64,000 nt of DNA from Bacteroidota bacterium (lineage in GTDB: Bacteria; Bacteroidota; Bacteroidia; J057; JADKCL01), in NCBI GenBank assembly GCA_016718825.1, contig JADKCL010000067.1:62001-126000 (forward strand), given 5' to 3'. Below the pieces are notes generated by a model, which searched no databases, was not told the origin of the DNA, and worked only from the letters and a program-made list of their open reading frames with translations. Positions 33,813-42,652 of the stretch are shown piece after piece. Positions within the stretch are counted from its first letter, which is position 1; every line of letters starts with the position of its first letter. The position numbers and the translations under genes were made by a program.

Positions 33813-36800
33813 TTAGAATTGAACATCGACACCAAGTGATACGGTGCGCTCCTGTGGAGGCGTCAAGTAGGTGACGTTGGGGCTGATGTTGCGGCCCTGT
33901 GGTCCATTGTGGTCACGCACGATCTCGGGGTCGGAACCGGGATACTTGGTGAAGGTCAAAAGGTTCGTGGCGCTGGCATAGACGCGCAGCTTGTTGATGA
34001 ACCATTTCTTCTCTTGCGTGATCTTGAAGTTGTAACCGAAGTTCACATTCTTCAAACGGGCGTAGCTGGCATCGTAGAGGAAGAGTGTGCTGTTGTAGTT
34101 CCACTCGTTGTCCAAACCATAAGTGGCCGGATCAAGTGTCAAGCGAGGATACTGTGCATCCGTTTGGCCGGGGGTGGTCCAGCGGTTGATGATTTCCTCG
34201 CGCATGTTCCAGTTGCTCACGACACCAAATTGACGCTTGGCAGCATCGTCATAGATTTTACCACCGATGGTGAAGGTCCAGAAGATATTCAAGTCAAAGC
34301 CTTTCCATTCGAAGGTGTTGCGGAGGCCTCCTTGTGCTGCGGGCTGCACGTTGCCGACAACAACGCGGTTTTCGGTGCGCCATTCCATGGTTTCGTTGCC
34401 AGCGGCATCCAAATAAACCGGCTTCCCGGTTGCAGGATCGACATGGCTGAAACGTACGAGGTAATTCACACCGACAGGGTAACCCGGTACAACACGCGTA
34501 TCCCCGCTGCCTGAAAGCGCGTCAGGAGGCGTCGTGCCAACGTCTACCACCAAGTTGCGGTTGCGGGCAATGTTGAGGGTCGTCTTCCATTTTAATGCGC
34601 CGGTAAGGTTGTAGCTTGTGATACCGAGCTCAACACCACGGTTGCGGATGTGGCCGATATTCTGCCAGTATTCCTTGAAACCTGAAGAACTTGGCGAAGA
34701 AGTGCGCAAGAGCACGTCGCGTGACTCCTTGTTGTACACGGCAAATTCACCCGTGATCCGATCGTTCAACACGCCAAATTCAAAGCCCGCATCCACCGTT
34801 TGCGTGGTTTCCCAGCTGAGGTCGGGGTTTTCCAGACGAATCGGGAAGATGATCGAATCGCCGTTGTATTGGATGTTGTTGTCGCGACCGGAGAATGTGC
34901 CGAAACGCAAGAAGCTCGGGATGTCGGCGTTGCCGGTGACACCAAAGCTTGCCTTGAGCTTGAAGAAGTTCACGGCCTTGCTCAGCTTGTCTTTCCAGAA
35001 GCCTTCTTCCGAGATGATCCAAGCTGCGCCTGCAGCAGGGAAGTAGCCATAGCGGTTGTTGCGTCCAAACTTCGAACTGCCATCCACGCGCAAAGAGGCT
35101 TTGAGCACATATTTATCATTCAGCTGATAATTGACCCTGCCGAATGTCGAAACAAACGACCAAGCATCCAGCGGATAGTCCGTTTCGATCGTGTCGCTGT
35201 TTTCAGTGCCTTCCCAATCCAGGTAAAGCTGATTGTCCACGTCGCTCACCTCCATGTAACCGCTTGTGCGCTTCATTTTTTGAGCTTCGCCGCCAGCCAT
35301 GAGGCTCAACTTGTGGTTTTTGGGCAGCATGTTGAAGTCGTATTTGGCCGTAGCATTCGTGTTCCAATTCACGATGTTATTGTGCCAGTTTTTTCCGATC
35401 ACGTACCAATTGGTCCAGAGGCTGTCTTCGAGGTAATAGTCACCCAGATTCATATAATCCAAGCTGCCATTGGCACTCAAGGTCAAATTCTTGATCGGGG
35501 TATATTGCAGATTAACGGTGTTGATGCTGCGTTTCTCGATGCTGCGCCAGTCAATCTGAGTGCGGCGGTTGATCGGGTTGCCGCCACCAAATGCGCTGTT
35601 GGAGGTTTCTTCGTTGAAATAAGGCAATGCATTGGACTGCGCCATTCCCAACGAACCGTCCCAAGCCTGACCGATCTTGTTGTTGCGGCCATAAGCACCG
35701 GAGGCGGAAACGCCCAACTTCAAATTCTTGAGGATGTTCCAGTCAATGTTCACGCGGCCGGTGTAGCGGCGATAGCTGTTGCCGAGGAGGTAGCTCTGAT
35801 TGTTCATTGCCGACAAGTTCACATAGGTCTTGAACTTTTCGGTTCCTTGCGTCATCGAGAGGTCATATTCCTGCTTGACTCCCGTACCTGTTGTCAAGTC
35901 CTGCCAGTCGGTCGTGCCGTTCGCGAGGGCTGAATCCACGCTGAATCCACCAGGCAACACCGCGGGTTGGCCCACGTTGCCATCGTTTTCCCAGGCTTCT
36001 TGATAGAGTTGCACCCATTCAGGGGTGTCGACAAAGCGCTGCAATTTGGCTGGGCGTGAGATGCCTGAGCGTGCCGAAAGGTTGAAGGTCGGCTTGCCGG
36101 TCTTGCCACGTTTGGTGGTGATCAAGATCACGCCATTGGCGCCACGCGAGCCGTAGATGGCAGCAGCGGCTGCATCCTTCAAGATCTCAATGCTCTCGAT
36201 ATCGGCTGGATTGATCGAGGAAAGCGGATTGTTGTTTTGTCCGCCGCGGTCGCCGCTCAAAAACGGATCTTGCGTGATCGGAATTCCGTCCACGACATAC
36301 AACGGGTCACCGCCAGCGGAGACAGAGCCGGATCCACGAACGGTAATCTTGGCACCTGCGCCTGCAATGCCGCTTCCTTGGATCACTTGAACCCCTGCGG
36401 CCTTGCCTTGCAACGTCGCGTCAAAGCTCGTGCCCGGGATGTCATTCAACTCCCTGGAGGTGATCTTGGATACGGAGCCGGTCATGTCGCGCTTGCGCTC
36501 CGTGCCATACCCGACAATGATCACATCATCCATGACTTTGAGTTTCATCCCAATGTCCACAACCATTTTCTCACCGGCAGTCACGGCCAAGACCTGTTGG
36601 AACTTGTCATAACTGACGTAATTGACCGAGAGCGTGTAGTCTCCCGGCTTCACACCGTCAATGGTGTAGTTGCCATCGCCATCGGTCATGGCGCCATAGT
36701 TCGTACCTTCCAGCACAACCGTTGCGCCCGTCAACGGGGCTTTGTTTTCGTCCAGAACCACCCCGGAAATCGTCGCATTTTGAGCGGCGAGCCATGTGGT

Positions 36801-36863
36801 TCCTCCTAAGGCAAAAAATCCTACAAGGAAAAATAGTCTTCTAGTTAATGTCCTCATCTGCAT
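33813..36863 (-). CDS. SusC/RagA family TonB-dependent outer-membrane transporter
   Basis: Predicted 1016-residue protein. Signal peptide (about 1-27, ending LAAQ), a carboxypeptidase-D regulatory-like domain (about 28-115, ATISGVVLDENKAPLTGATV), the TonB box region with VIIVGYGTERKRDMTGSVS, a plug domain (about 130-235, including GKAAGVQVIQGSG and DPLYVVDGIPI), then the 22-strand barrel with the SusC signature FNLSARSGIS and the end TVSLGVDVQF. It imports a substrate captured by SusD using TonB energy. First gene of a four-gene operon. Two palindromes precede it at 36917-36970. Confidence 0.96.
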   Translation of the reverse strand: MQMRTLTRRLFFLVGFFALGGTTWLAAQNATISGVVLDENKAPLTGATVVLEGTNYGAMTDGDGNYTIDGVKPGDYTLSVNYVSYDKFQQVLAVTAGEKMVVDIGMKLKVMDDVIIVGYGTERKRDMTGSVSKITSRELNDIPGTSFDATLQGKAAGVQVIQGSGIAGAGAKITVRGSGSVSAGGDPLYVVDGIPITQDPFLSGDRGGQNNNPLSSINPADIESIEILKDAAAAAIYGSRGANGVILITTKRGKTGKPTFNLSARSGISRPAKLQRFVDTPEWVQLYQEAWENDGNVGQPAVLPGGFSVDSALANGTTDWQDLTTGTGVKQEYDLSMTQGTEKFKTYVNLSAMNNQSYLLGNSYRRYTGRVNIDWNILKNLKLGVSASGAYGRNNKIGQAWDGSLGMAQSNALPYFNEETSNSAFGGGNPINRRTQIDWRSIEKRSINTVNLQYTPIKNLTLSANGSLDYMNLGDYYLEDSLWTNWYVIGKNWHNNIVNWNTNATAKYDFNMLPKNHKLSLMAGGEAQKMKRTSGYMEVSDVDNQLYLDWEGTENSDTIETDYPLDAWSFVSTFGRVNYQLNDKYVLKASLRVDGSSKFGRNNRYGYFPAAGAAWIISEEGFWKDKLSKAVNFFKLKASFGVTGNADIPSFLRFGTFSGRDNNIQYNGDSIIFPIRLENPDLSWETTQTVDAGFEFGVLNDRITGEFAVYNKESRDVLLRTSSPSSSGFKEYWQNIGHIRNRGVELGITSYNLTGALKWKTTLNIARNRNLVVDVGTTPPDALSGSGDTRVVPGYPVGVNYLVRFSHVDPATGKPVYLDAAGNETMEWRTENRVVVGNVQPAAQGGLRNTFEWKGFDLNIFWTFTIGGKIYDDAAKRQFGVVSNWNMREEIINRWTTPGQTDAQYPRLTLDPATYGLDNEWNYNSTLFLYDASYARLKNVNFGYNFKITQEKKWFINKLRVYASATNLLTFTKYPGSDPEIVRDHNGPQGRNISPNVTYLTPPQERTVSLGVDVQF

Positions 36864-36916
36864 ACCAATAAGATGTAGCGGGAATACGTGGGACTGCCAA
36901 ATTAAAAAAATTATTA

Positions 36917-36939
36917 ATAAGTGTCACTATGACACTTAT
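36917..36939. promoter_or_regulatory. Perfect 23-bp inverted repeat upstream of susC
   Basis: ATAAGTGTCA, CTA, TGACACTTAT is a perfect dyad with a 3-base centre. On the minus strand it is followed by an AT-rich stretch with seven T, so it could be an operator or a weak terminator of the DUF4105 gene. Confidence 0.55.
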
Positions 36940-36944
36940 ATATT

Positions 36945-36970
36945 TCGGAACAGGAATATTCCCGTTCCGA
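36945..36970. promoter_or_regulatory. 26-bp near-perfect palindrome upstream of susC
   Basis: TCGGAACAGGAATATTCCCG continuing to TTCCGA at 36970 is symmetric at 12 of 13 pairs around AATATT. It has no flanking T run, so it looks more like a protein-binding operator than a terminator. Confidence 0.55.
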
Positions 36971-36996
36971 TTTTGGAATAGTACAGAAGCGGCAAA

Positions 36997-38259
36997 TCAG
37001 GTTGTTTTCTTCTTGCGAATGTTCCAATTCCAAACCAAGCGCACCAAGGCGGCCATGGCCAAGGGTATGGTTGCCGCATGAAAACTTTGGGGGAGCAGCC
37101 AACTTGTTGCCAAAAACGCTGTCATCCAGATGAGCATGACAAACGCATACCGTTGATTGAAGCGGTCATAGCGACGCATCAGCACCGTAAAGGCAAAGAT
37201 CAGGTGAAGCGGAAATGCCCAGAGCATGTTCAAGTTCACATAAGTAGCTTGATGGTCGGTTCCCACCCAAAAAAGCAGCATCAGGATGCCCAACAACCCC
37301 AAGGTCAAAAACAGGACGACGTCAAACCCTCTCAGGTTGATTCCCTTTCGGTAGCCCAAAAAGGTAAACAGCAATGCCAAACCCAATATGCTCCATCCCA
37401 GGATATGGGGGCCATACTGAAATGAAACGCGATTTTGTGGCGGGATCTGCAGCAAGGTTTGCGAAGATTTGACCAAAGGCCGCCATTGACCGTCAATTTG
37501 AACTTCGGCCGTCGAAAGCGCTTGATGCAAATAATCGGGCAGGAACGTGGCGCCCTGCTGATCGGCGATTTTGTCAGTCGGGCTGCCGAGCAGCAAGTCG
37601 ATCCCGAAATCTGCCCAGACATCGTTGCGCAGGTATTTGTCGATCAATTGGCGGTAGGTGCCAAAATCATCAGGCTGCGGCGGATGGAACTTTAAGTCCT
37701 TGCCCAACGCCTTTGCCACGAGGTCGCGCTCGCGCGTCGAGCAGTTGTCGTAGAAAAAGTCATATTGGTAGTACCGGTTGTCGGGCAGCTCATTCACCAG
37801 CAAAGCTTCGAAAATCGCCTTTTTCTGGGCTTCGGTGAGGTCCAGCGTCTGCTCGTAAATACTGCGCTTTTCATTCAGGTATTCCTTGTAGAAATGGCGG
37901 TAATTGTAGCTCAGCACATAATAAAGGAGCTTGCCCCTCGCGAATTTCAATACGAAGTTGGGTGTGTCAAATTCGAAGACACCGTAATTCCAAACCCAAT
38001 CGAGCCGAGTAGCCGGATCCTGAATCCGCAGGGCGCTATGCCCGAAAATGGAATACAATTCGGAGCCTGGCGAGCAGGTCAAGACACTCACCTGCGCCTC
38101 TGGGCTCAGCGTGCTCACGGGCGGCTGCGCCTGCGCGGGAGCGAAGGAAATCCCGACAAATAGCAGCAAAGCCGCCCATTTTAGGGTAATCATTCGCTGA
38201 GCGGCAGTCAAAATAGGAATAGTAGACCCGGAGAATAGGTGAGGGGCACGTGGATTCAT
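36997..38259 (-). CDS. DUF4105 (Lnb N-terminal periplasmic domain) membrane protein
   Basis: Predicted 420-residue protein. After the export signal comes a DUF4105 domain with VSVLTCSPGSELYSIFGHSA, DWVWNYGVFEF, FYDNCSTRERDLVAKALG, including the conserved His and Cys of this putative Cys-protease-like family. The last 140 residues have about five membrane segments and a basic end (RKKKTT). Start: a perfect -7 element (TATCTTTG, 38271-38264) ends 4 bases before an ATG at 38259, as in several other genes here, so I chose it. The ATG at 38193 would give a more compact signal peptide and remains possible. Function is unknown. It sits between the caspase pair and susC. Confidence 0.75.
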   Translation of the reverse strand: MNPRAPHLFSGSTIPILTAAQRMITLKWAALLLFVGISFAPAQAQPPVSTLSPEAQVSVLTCSPGSELYSIFGHSALRIQDPATRLDWVWNYGVFEFDTPNFVLKFARGKLLYYVLSYNYRHFYKEYLNEKRSIYEQTLDLTEAQKKAIFEALLVNELPDNRYYQYDFFYDNCSTRERDLVAKALGKDLKFHPPQPDDFGTYRQLIDKYLRNDVWADFGIDLLLGSPTDKIADQQGATFLPDYLHQALSTAEVQIDGQWRPLVKSSQTLLQIPPQNRVSFQYGPHILGWSILGLALLFTFLGYRKGINLRGFDVVLFLTLGLLGILMLLFWVGTDHQATYVNLNMLWAFPLHLIFAFTVLMRRYDRFNQRYAFVMLIWMTAFLATSWLLPQSFHAATIPLAMAALVRLVWNWNIRKKKTT

Positions 38260-38263
38260 GCCC

Positions 38264-38271
38264 CAAAGATA
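38264..38271 (-). promoter_or_regulatory. -7 element 4 bases before the DUF4105 start
   Basis: TATCTTTG on the minus strand, then GGGC and ATG. No TTTG at the usual -33 distance. Confidence 0.5.
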
Positions 38272-38311
38272 AGATTTGTACCGATTGCACAGATGCCGGA
38301 CTTGCAAGCGT

Positions 38312-38794
38312 TTACCAAAGGCCAGCTACAACTGCCTCGAGCTTGTTCCCGAGGCGCAATTCCATCGATGTGGGCTTGCCGGCATGTTGCTTGTCAAACA
38401 GCAAGGCTTTGCCGCACGGCGCCGTGCTGATCACCAAGGCCAAGGGCATTTTCCCGCCTTGCCGCACCGCAATCGCATATTGTGCCACCATGGGGCAACT
38501 TTTGACGGCCGCAGTGTCAAAAGTCAACGAATCCAACAAGGCGGCCTTGACCGCCGTGACTTCCGCAGCCAGCAACGGATGTACGTTTTTCACTTCGTAG
38601 CCATAGACATAACGCAAGTCCTTCCGCTGCTCCGCTTCCTTCGTTGGGTATCCATCCACTTTGCACGCCCACAGTGTATCCGCCTTTTCAATGGCTTTTT
38701 GGAAGTCTTGCGCGGTGCTTTGTGGTTTGCAAGCCATCAACACCAAGGCCAATATGGCAACCATTCCCAGGCTTTTGCCCCATTTATTTTCCAT
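38312..38794 (-). CDS. Lipoprotein coupled to the caspase-like gene
   Basis: Predicted 160-residue lipoprotein (ILALVLMACKPQ, Cys near residue 22). The mature domain has three more Cys (WACKVDG, KSCPMV, APCGKALL) and no recognised family. Its ATG lies inside the last codons of the caspase-like gene (11-base overlap), so the two are made together. A role as inhibitor, anchor or partner of the protease is possible but is only inference. Confidence 0.65.
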   Translation of the reverse strand: MENKWGKSLGMVAILALVLMACKPQSTAQDFQKAIEKADTLWACKVDGYPTKEAEQRKDLRYVYGYEVKNVHPLLAAEVTAVKAALLDSLTFDTAAVKSCPMVAQYAIAVRQGGKMPLALVISTAPCGKALLFDKQHAGKPTSMELRLGNKLEAVVAGLW

Positions 38795-40106
38795 AGGACA
38801 CCTCGGAATAATAAATGCCGTTTTGAACCGTGCAGTTGGAGCAAACACCCTTGGTTGACTTGTAGCGGGCACCCTTGATTGTGTTTTGGATCAAGCCTTT
38901 CCAGTCGGCTTCGTCTTGGTGCAGGTAGCTGATCTCGTCACGCAGGGCCTGCAAAAAGCTCACCGTATAGAATCCGCCATTGGCATTGTTGGCCCAAGAG
39001 ACCTCTCCAGGGCTTGCTGCCGTGGAAATCAGGCTGCCTTTGGAGCCAAGGAAAAGCTTGCGCAGCTTTTGCGTATCATAATTGTTGTTGGCCTGCATGT
39101 TCATGAAACTCGCCGAAGTCATTTGGCTGATGCCGATATCTGAATTGCAGCAGTCCGCAAAAAAGAGGTTCAGACGTGCGCCTTTGGCCTTGATGGTCGT
39201 ATAGACATCCTCCAAATTGATCGAAGTTGCCTCCGAAATGCGGGTAAACGACGAGTAGCGCAGGTCCAACTGCGGATAACTCTGCGTCTGATTGGACCAG
39301 CGGAAGCCATGGCCACGGTAAACAAAGACGACCACGTCATTGGCTCCGGGCCTGAAGTTGTTCATCGTAGCGACCAGGTTGGATTTTGTGAAGTCTTGAT
39401 CTTCGAGGATGTATTGTTTGTAACCCATTCCCGTGGCATCGGCGATGCCTTTGAATTCGCTTACAAGATTGCGCTTGTCGATGGCACAACTGCCGCCGAT
39501 GTCGCCAATCGCCGTATTTGCCACAACCATCAGGTGAATGGTCGCCTTGCCTTCTGCGACCGTGGGCGCCACAGGCGTAGTAGATTTGTCAAGCCCAAAA
39601 AACTTGCGCAGCGACAAATATTCGGGTTCGTTTGTCCCAAAGAAACTCTTGAGATAGGCATCCGTCACCTTGCCCTTCTGAAGCTGCGTATAGGATTTAA
39701 CCTGAATCGCCTCGGTCATGTCGTACTCGGCATTGTCAGAAGTATAGGGCAGGTCATATTGGCCATCCTCTTCCCAAACCCAGATGAAATGGTCGGGATT
39801 GTAGGCGTTGCCATCTGATTCCGTGATGTAGTGGGCATTGGCACCGACCAGAAAAAAGTAATTGGCACCATCCTCTTCGCCCGTCACTGCGGCATAGTCG
39901 GTATGAACCACACGGTATTGGCTGCCTTGCATGAATTTGACACGCATGAAGCTCTCCTCTTCATTCGTGTACACAAGCAGGCCCGTGTACTGCGTGCCGT
40001 CGGCGCCGGTGTACTTTAGTTCGCTGACGTCTTGCGCACTGAGTCCGGCAAAAGTTGCCAGCGTCGTCATCAGCAAAAAAATGTAATGCTTGAGTCTCGT
40101 TTTCAT
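38784..40106 (-). CDS. Secreted caspase-fold (peptidase C14) protein
   Basis: Predicted 440-residue exported protein with a signal peptide (about 1-24, ending LSAQ). Residues 25-130 form a beta-rich N-terminal part. A caspase-like domain occupies about 185-420, with the catalytic His in VFVYRGHGFRW (about residue 266) and the Cys in LFFADCCNSD (about 319/320), in the order and spacing of bacterial C14 peptidases. The Cys-rich end (KGVCSNCTVQNG) may carry a disulfide. Overlaps a lipoprotein gene by 11 bases. Substrate specificity is unknown, and the export signal sets it apart from cytoplasmic defence caspases. Confidence 0.82.
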   Translation of the reverse strand: MKTRLKHYIFLLMTTLATFAGLSAQDVSELKYTGADGTQYTGLLVYTNEEESFMRVKFMQGSQYRVVHTDYAAVTGEEDGANYFFLVGANAHYITESDGNAYNPDHFIWVWEEDGQYDLPYTSDNAEYDMTEAIQVKSYTQLQKGKVTDAYLKSFFGTNEPEYLSLRKFFGLDKSTTPVAPTVAEGKATIHLMVVANTAIGDIGGSCAIDKRNLVSEFKGIADATGMGYKQYILEDQDFTKSNLVATMNNFRPGANDVVVFVYRGHGFRWSNQTQSYPQLDLRYSSFTRISEATSINLEDVYTTIKAKGARLNLFFADCCNSDIGISQMTSASFMNMQANNNYDTQKLRKLFLGSKGSLISTAASPGEVSWANNANGGFYTVSFLQALRDEISYLHQDEADWKGLIQNTIKGARYKSTKGVCSNCTVQNGIYYSEVSYGK

Positions 40107-40147
40107 TTTCCCGGGGCGAATGGAGTAAAAACCACCGTCACGTGCTG

Positions 40148-40180
40148 CAAAGGTACGAATTCCAAAATCCCGTCCAGAAA
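40148..40180 (-). promoter_or_regulatory. Promoter of the caspase-like gene
   Basis: On the minus strand TTTC (40180-40177), 21 bases and a perfect TACCTTTG (40155-40148), with a leader of about 40 bases. Confidence 0.5.
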
Positions 40181-40278
40181 CGCGCGGCAGATTTCCATCA
40201 GGATTTGCAAAGCAAATCACGCGCCGAATTTTGATTGTCGCCTTTTACATGAAAGCATTCGCAGAAAATTGCCGCCGA

Positions 40279-40737
40279 TCAGTCCAGCATTCGCTTGAGG
40301 GCCATGGCGTAGCCCAAGTGAAGGGTCTCGTGGACGGGAATGAATTTTAGCGCGTCTTCAGCCGAATCAAGCCTCACACCAAAGCCGGTGGTATAAGATT
40401 CGAAATTGGCAAAAAGCCCTGCCGCATAGTCCGCCTCCAGCGAATGGAGCGTGCTGATCGAGAGGCTACGCAAAATTTCAACATCTGCGGCATTGACCTT
40501 GCCTTCAGGTTTGGTGCCACGCCGATAGCGCTCGATGATGTCAGTCTCGATATGCATCGGCTGCCCGGTTGGTCGATAAATCAACAATTGCGTGGAAACC
40601 AGGGCATGCCCGAAATTCCAGATCAAATTGTTGTTGTATCCGACAGGAACCAAATTCAGGGTGGCGAGGCTGTGGCCTTCGAGCAACTTGGCAAAGTTGA
40701 CCCGTATTTGACGGAGAATTTCGAATTGCGTTTTCAT
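40279..40737 (-). CDS. DinB family protein
   Basis: Predicted 152-residue four-helix protein of the DinB/YfiT superfamily. The metal-binding His positions are seen in LIWNFGHALVS (about residue 44) and IPVHETLHLGYAM (about 136 and 140). Related proteins act as thiol-dependent transferases or stress proteins, but the reaction here is not known. There is no signal peptide, and the protein is encoded alone on the minus strand. Confidence 0.85.
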   Translation of the reverse strand: MKTQFEILRQIRVNFAKLLEGHSLATLNLVPVGYNNNLIWNFGHALVSTQLLIYRPTGQPMHIETDIIERYRRGTKPEGKVNAADVEILRSLSISTLHSLEADYAAGLFANFESYTTGFGVRLDSAEDALKFIPVHETLHLGYAMALKRMLD

Positions 40738-40888
40738 GGGTGATGAGATTGAGAATCATAACCCCCGAGGGCATTTTTTGTTGTGCCTTGCGTCGAATCG
40801 AAGATGATATGAGCAAGATCATTCACCCAAAATGTAACCAATCCGCCTCATTTCATTATCTTTTCATCCTACTCAAAATTCAAAAGGC

Positions 40889-41620
40889 ATGCGGCGAAGC
40901 CTGTTTATCCTGATGTTCCTCTTGGTTGGCAAACTTTTGCCTGCCCAAAACGATCATTTGGGTTTTCAGCTTGGATTTGGCAGCAGCTACGACTACGGCA
41001 TCGATCTGCCCGAAATGCCGGGATTCAAACCCTACGGCAAGGGGCGCACAAGTGCATTTACCGTGGATGCCTTTGTGGGAATCCCCATCGGCCGACTCGT
41101 GCTGTATCCTTCTTATATGTTTTCGATTCCGATGCGCACGATGACCATCGAAAACCTGCGTGGCGACTACATCCCGCAGGGTTATGGCATCTCCTTGCCT
41201 TATTCCGAGCAGAATCCCAATGTCATCTACGGCGAAAACTACTATGATTTGAGCGCCACCGCCGAAATCTGGCAAAGCAAATTGGGGGCTTTTGCACTTT
41301 ATCACCTCGGCGGCGGACTTGAAATCGGCTCGGGACTTTTCCGGCGGCAAACCAAGGTTTATACCTCCGCCCCGGTGCGCTTCGATGAATATTGGTATAG
41401 CGGCTCCACGGGAACCCAAACCGACGAATACAGCTATGGCGGCACATACACCGACCATTTCGAAACCGACGAATTCATCGACAACAACTTGGCCGTGCCC
41501 CTCGTGCTGCAATGGCGCTACCAAGGTGGCTCATTTTATACGGGCACTTCCATCATCCGCTGGGTCGGGGGCGGCGACGGATTCTGGAGCTTCCGATACA
41601 CGACAGGCTTTCATTTCTAA
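40889..41620 (+). CDS. Exported beta-barrel-like protein of unknown function
   Basis: Predicted 243-residue exported protein with a signal peptide (about 1-19, ending LPAQ). The rest alternates aromatic and polar residues in strand-sized pieces (FQLGFGSSYDYG, GRLVLYPSYMFSIPM, FWSFRYTTGFHF) and ends in Phe, as outer-membrane barrels do. No family is recognised. TATCTTTT, one mismatch from the -7 consensus, lies about 29 bases upstream. Confidence 0.65.
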   Translation: MRRSLFILMFLLVGKLLPAQNDHLGFQLGFGSSYDYGIDLPEMPGFKPYGKGRTSAFTVDAFVGIPIGRLVLYPSYMFSIPMRTMTIENLRGDYIPQGYGISLPYSEQNPNVIYGENYYDLSATAEIWQSKLGAFALYHLGGGLEIGSGLFRRQTKVYTSAPVRFDEYWYSGSTGTQTDEYSYGGTYTDHFETDEFIDNNLAVPLVLQWRYQGGSFYTGTSIIRWVGGGDGFWSFRYTTGFHF

Positions 41621-41722
41621 GGCATTTTCTGGCGAATCTTCATTCGGCTCCACCTGAATTCGCGTGCAAGTTCGGTCACGACATCAATTCTTCGAATTGC
41701 ATGGCCTAACTTCGCGCCTTCG

Positions 41723-42625
41723 ATGGAAAAGCGTACCAAGGCCTATTTGCAGATTCATACTGCCGTCTTGCTTTACGGCCTGACCGGTATTTTGGGAGAT
41801 CTGATCACGATTCCCAAGCCGACCTTGGTCTGGTGGCGGATGCTGTTGACCGTGCTCACCTTTGTCTTCTGGCCGGGCGTGGTGCGCGATGCCTTGCGTT
41901 TGGACAGAAAGTCGCTCCTGCGAATGGTCGGCATCGGCGTATTGGTGGCCATTCACTGGGTCACATTTTTTGGCGCGATTGCCCTGACGAATGCCTCCGT
42001 GACCCTTGCCATGCTCGCCTCGGCGACGTTTTTTACTGCCCTTTTCGAGCCGATTTTTACCGGACGCAAGTTCAAAGGCTACGAATTGTTGCTGGGCTTG
42101 GCAATCGTGCCGGGCGTCGCCTTGGTCGTCGGCAGTACACAGTTTGAGATCACCGGGATCATCATGGCGCTGTTTTCAGCTGCCGTGGCAGCCATTTTCA
42201 GCATCTTCAACAAGGGCTTGGTCGGCAAACACAATTCGTTGACGATGACCATGGTAGAGCTGGGTTCGGGATTCGTTTTCTTGTCCTTGCTCGCGCCCTT
42301 CTTCTACGGATTTTTCCCTGACCAAGCCTTTTTTCCCGTCGAATGGGATTGGTTGTATTTCGCCATTCTCGCATTTGCCTGCACCTCCTTTGCCTACGTG
42401 ATCACGCTGCGCGCGCTGCAAGTCTTGCCGACCTTCAGCGTGAACCTCACCATCAATTTGGAGCCGGTGTACACGATGATCATCGCCTATTTTTTCCTGA
42501 ACGACGCCGCCGAATTGAACCTCGGCTTTTACATCGGTGCAGGTGTGATCATCGTTTCGGTGTTTTTTCATCCGTTGCTGATGCGGATATTTGAAAAGGA
42601 TTCGTCGAATGGATTGCCACACTAG
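41723..42625 (+). CDS. EamA/DMT superfamily transporter
   Basis: Predicted 300-residue inner-membrane protein with ten hydrophobic segments in two EamA repeats. The first includes LVWWRMLLTVLTFVFWP and FFGAIALTNASVTLAMLASATFFTALFEP, and the second AFACTSFAYVITLRALQVLPTF and NLEPVYTMIIAYFFLND. Such proteins export metabolites or amino acids, but the substrate is unknown. It is in an isolated position, with no obvious operon partner. Confidence 0.9.
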   Translation: MEKRTKAYLQIHTAVLLYGLTGILGDLITIPKPTLVWWRMLLTVLTFVFWPGVVRDALRLDRKSLLRMVGIGVLVAIHWVTFFGAIALTNASVTLAMLASATFFTALFEPIFTGRKFKGYELLLGLAIVPGVALVVGSTQFEITGIIMALFSAAVAAIFSIFNKGLVGKHNSLTMTMVELGSGFVFLSLLAPFFYGFFPDQAFFPVEWDWLYFAILAFACTSFAYVITLRALQVLPTFSVNLTINLEPVYTMIIAYFFLNDAAELNLGFYIGAGVIIVSVFFHPLLMRIFEKDSSNGLPH

Positions 42626-42640
42626 CAGCCGATCATTTTT

Positions 42641-42648
42641 TATCTTTG
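42641..42648 (+). promoter_or_regulatory. -7 element 4 bases before the 42653 start
   Basis: TATCTTTG, then CCCC and ATG. A -33 TTTG is not found at the usual distance. Confidence 0.5.
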
Positions 42649-42652
42649 CCCC

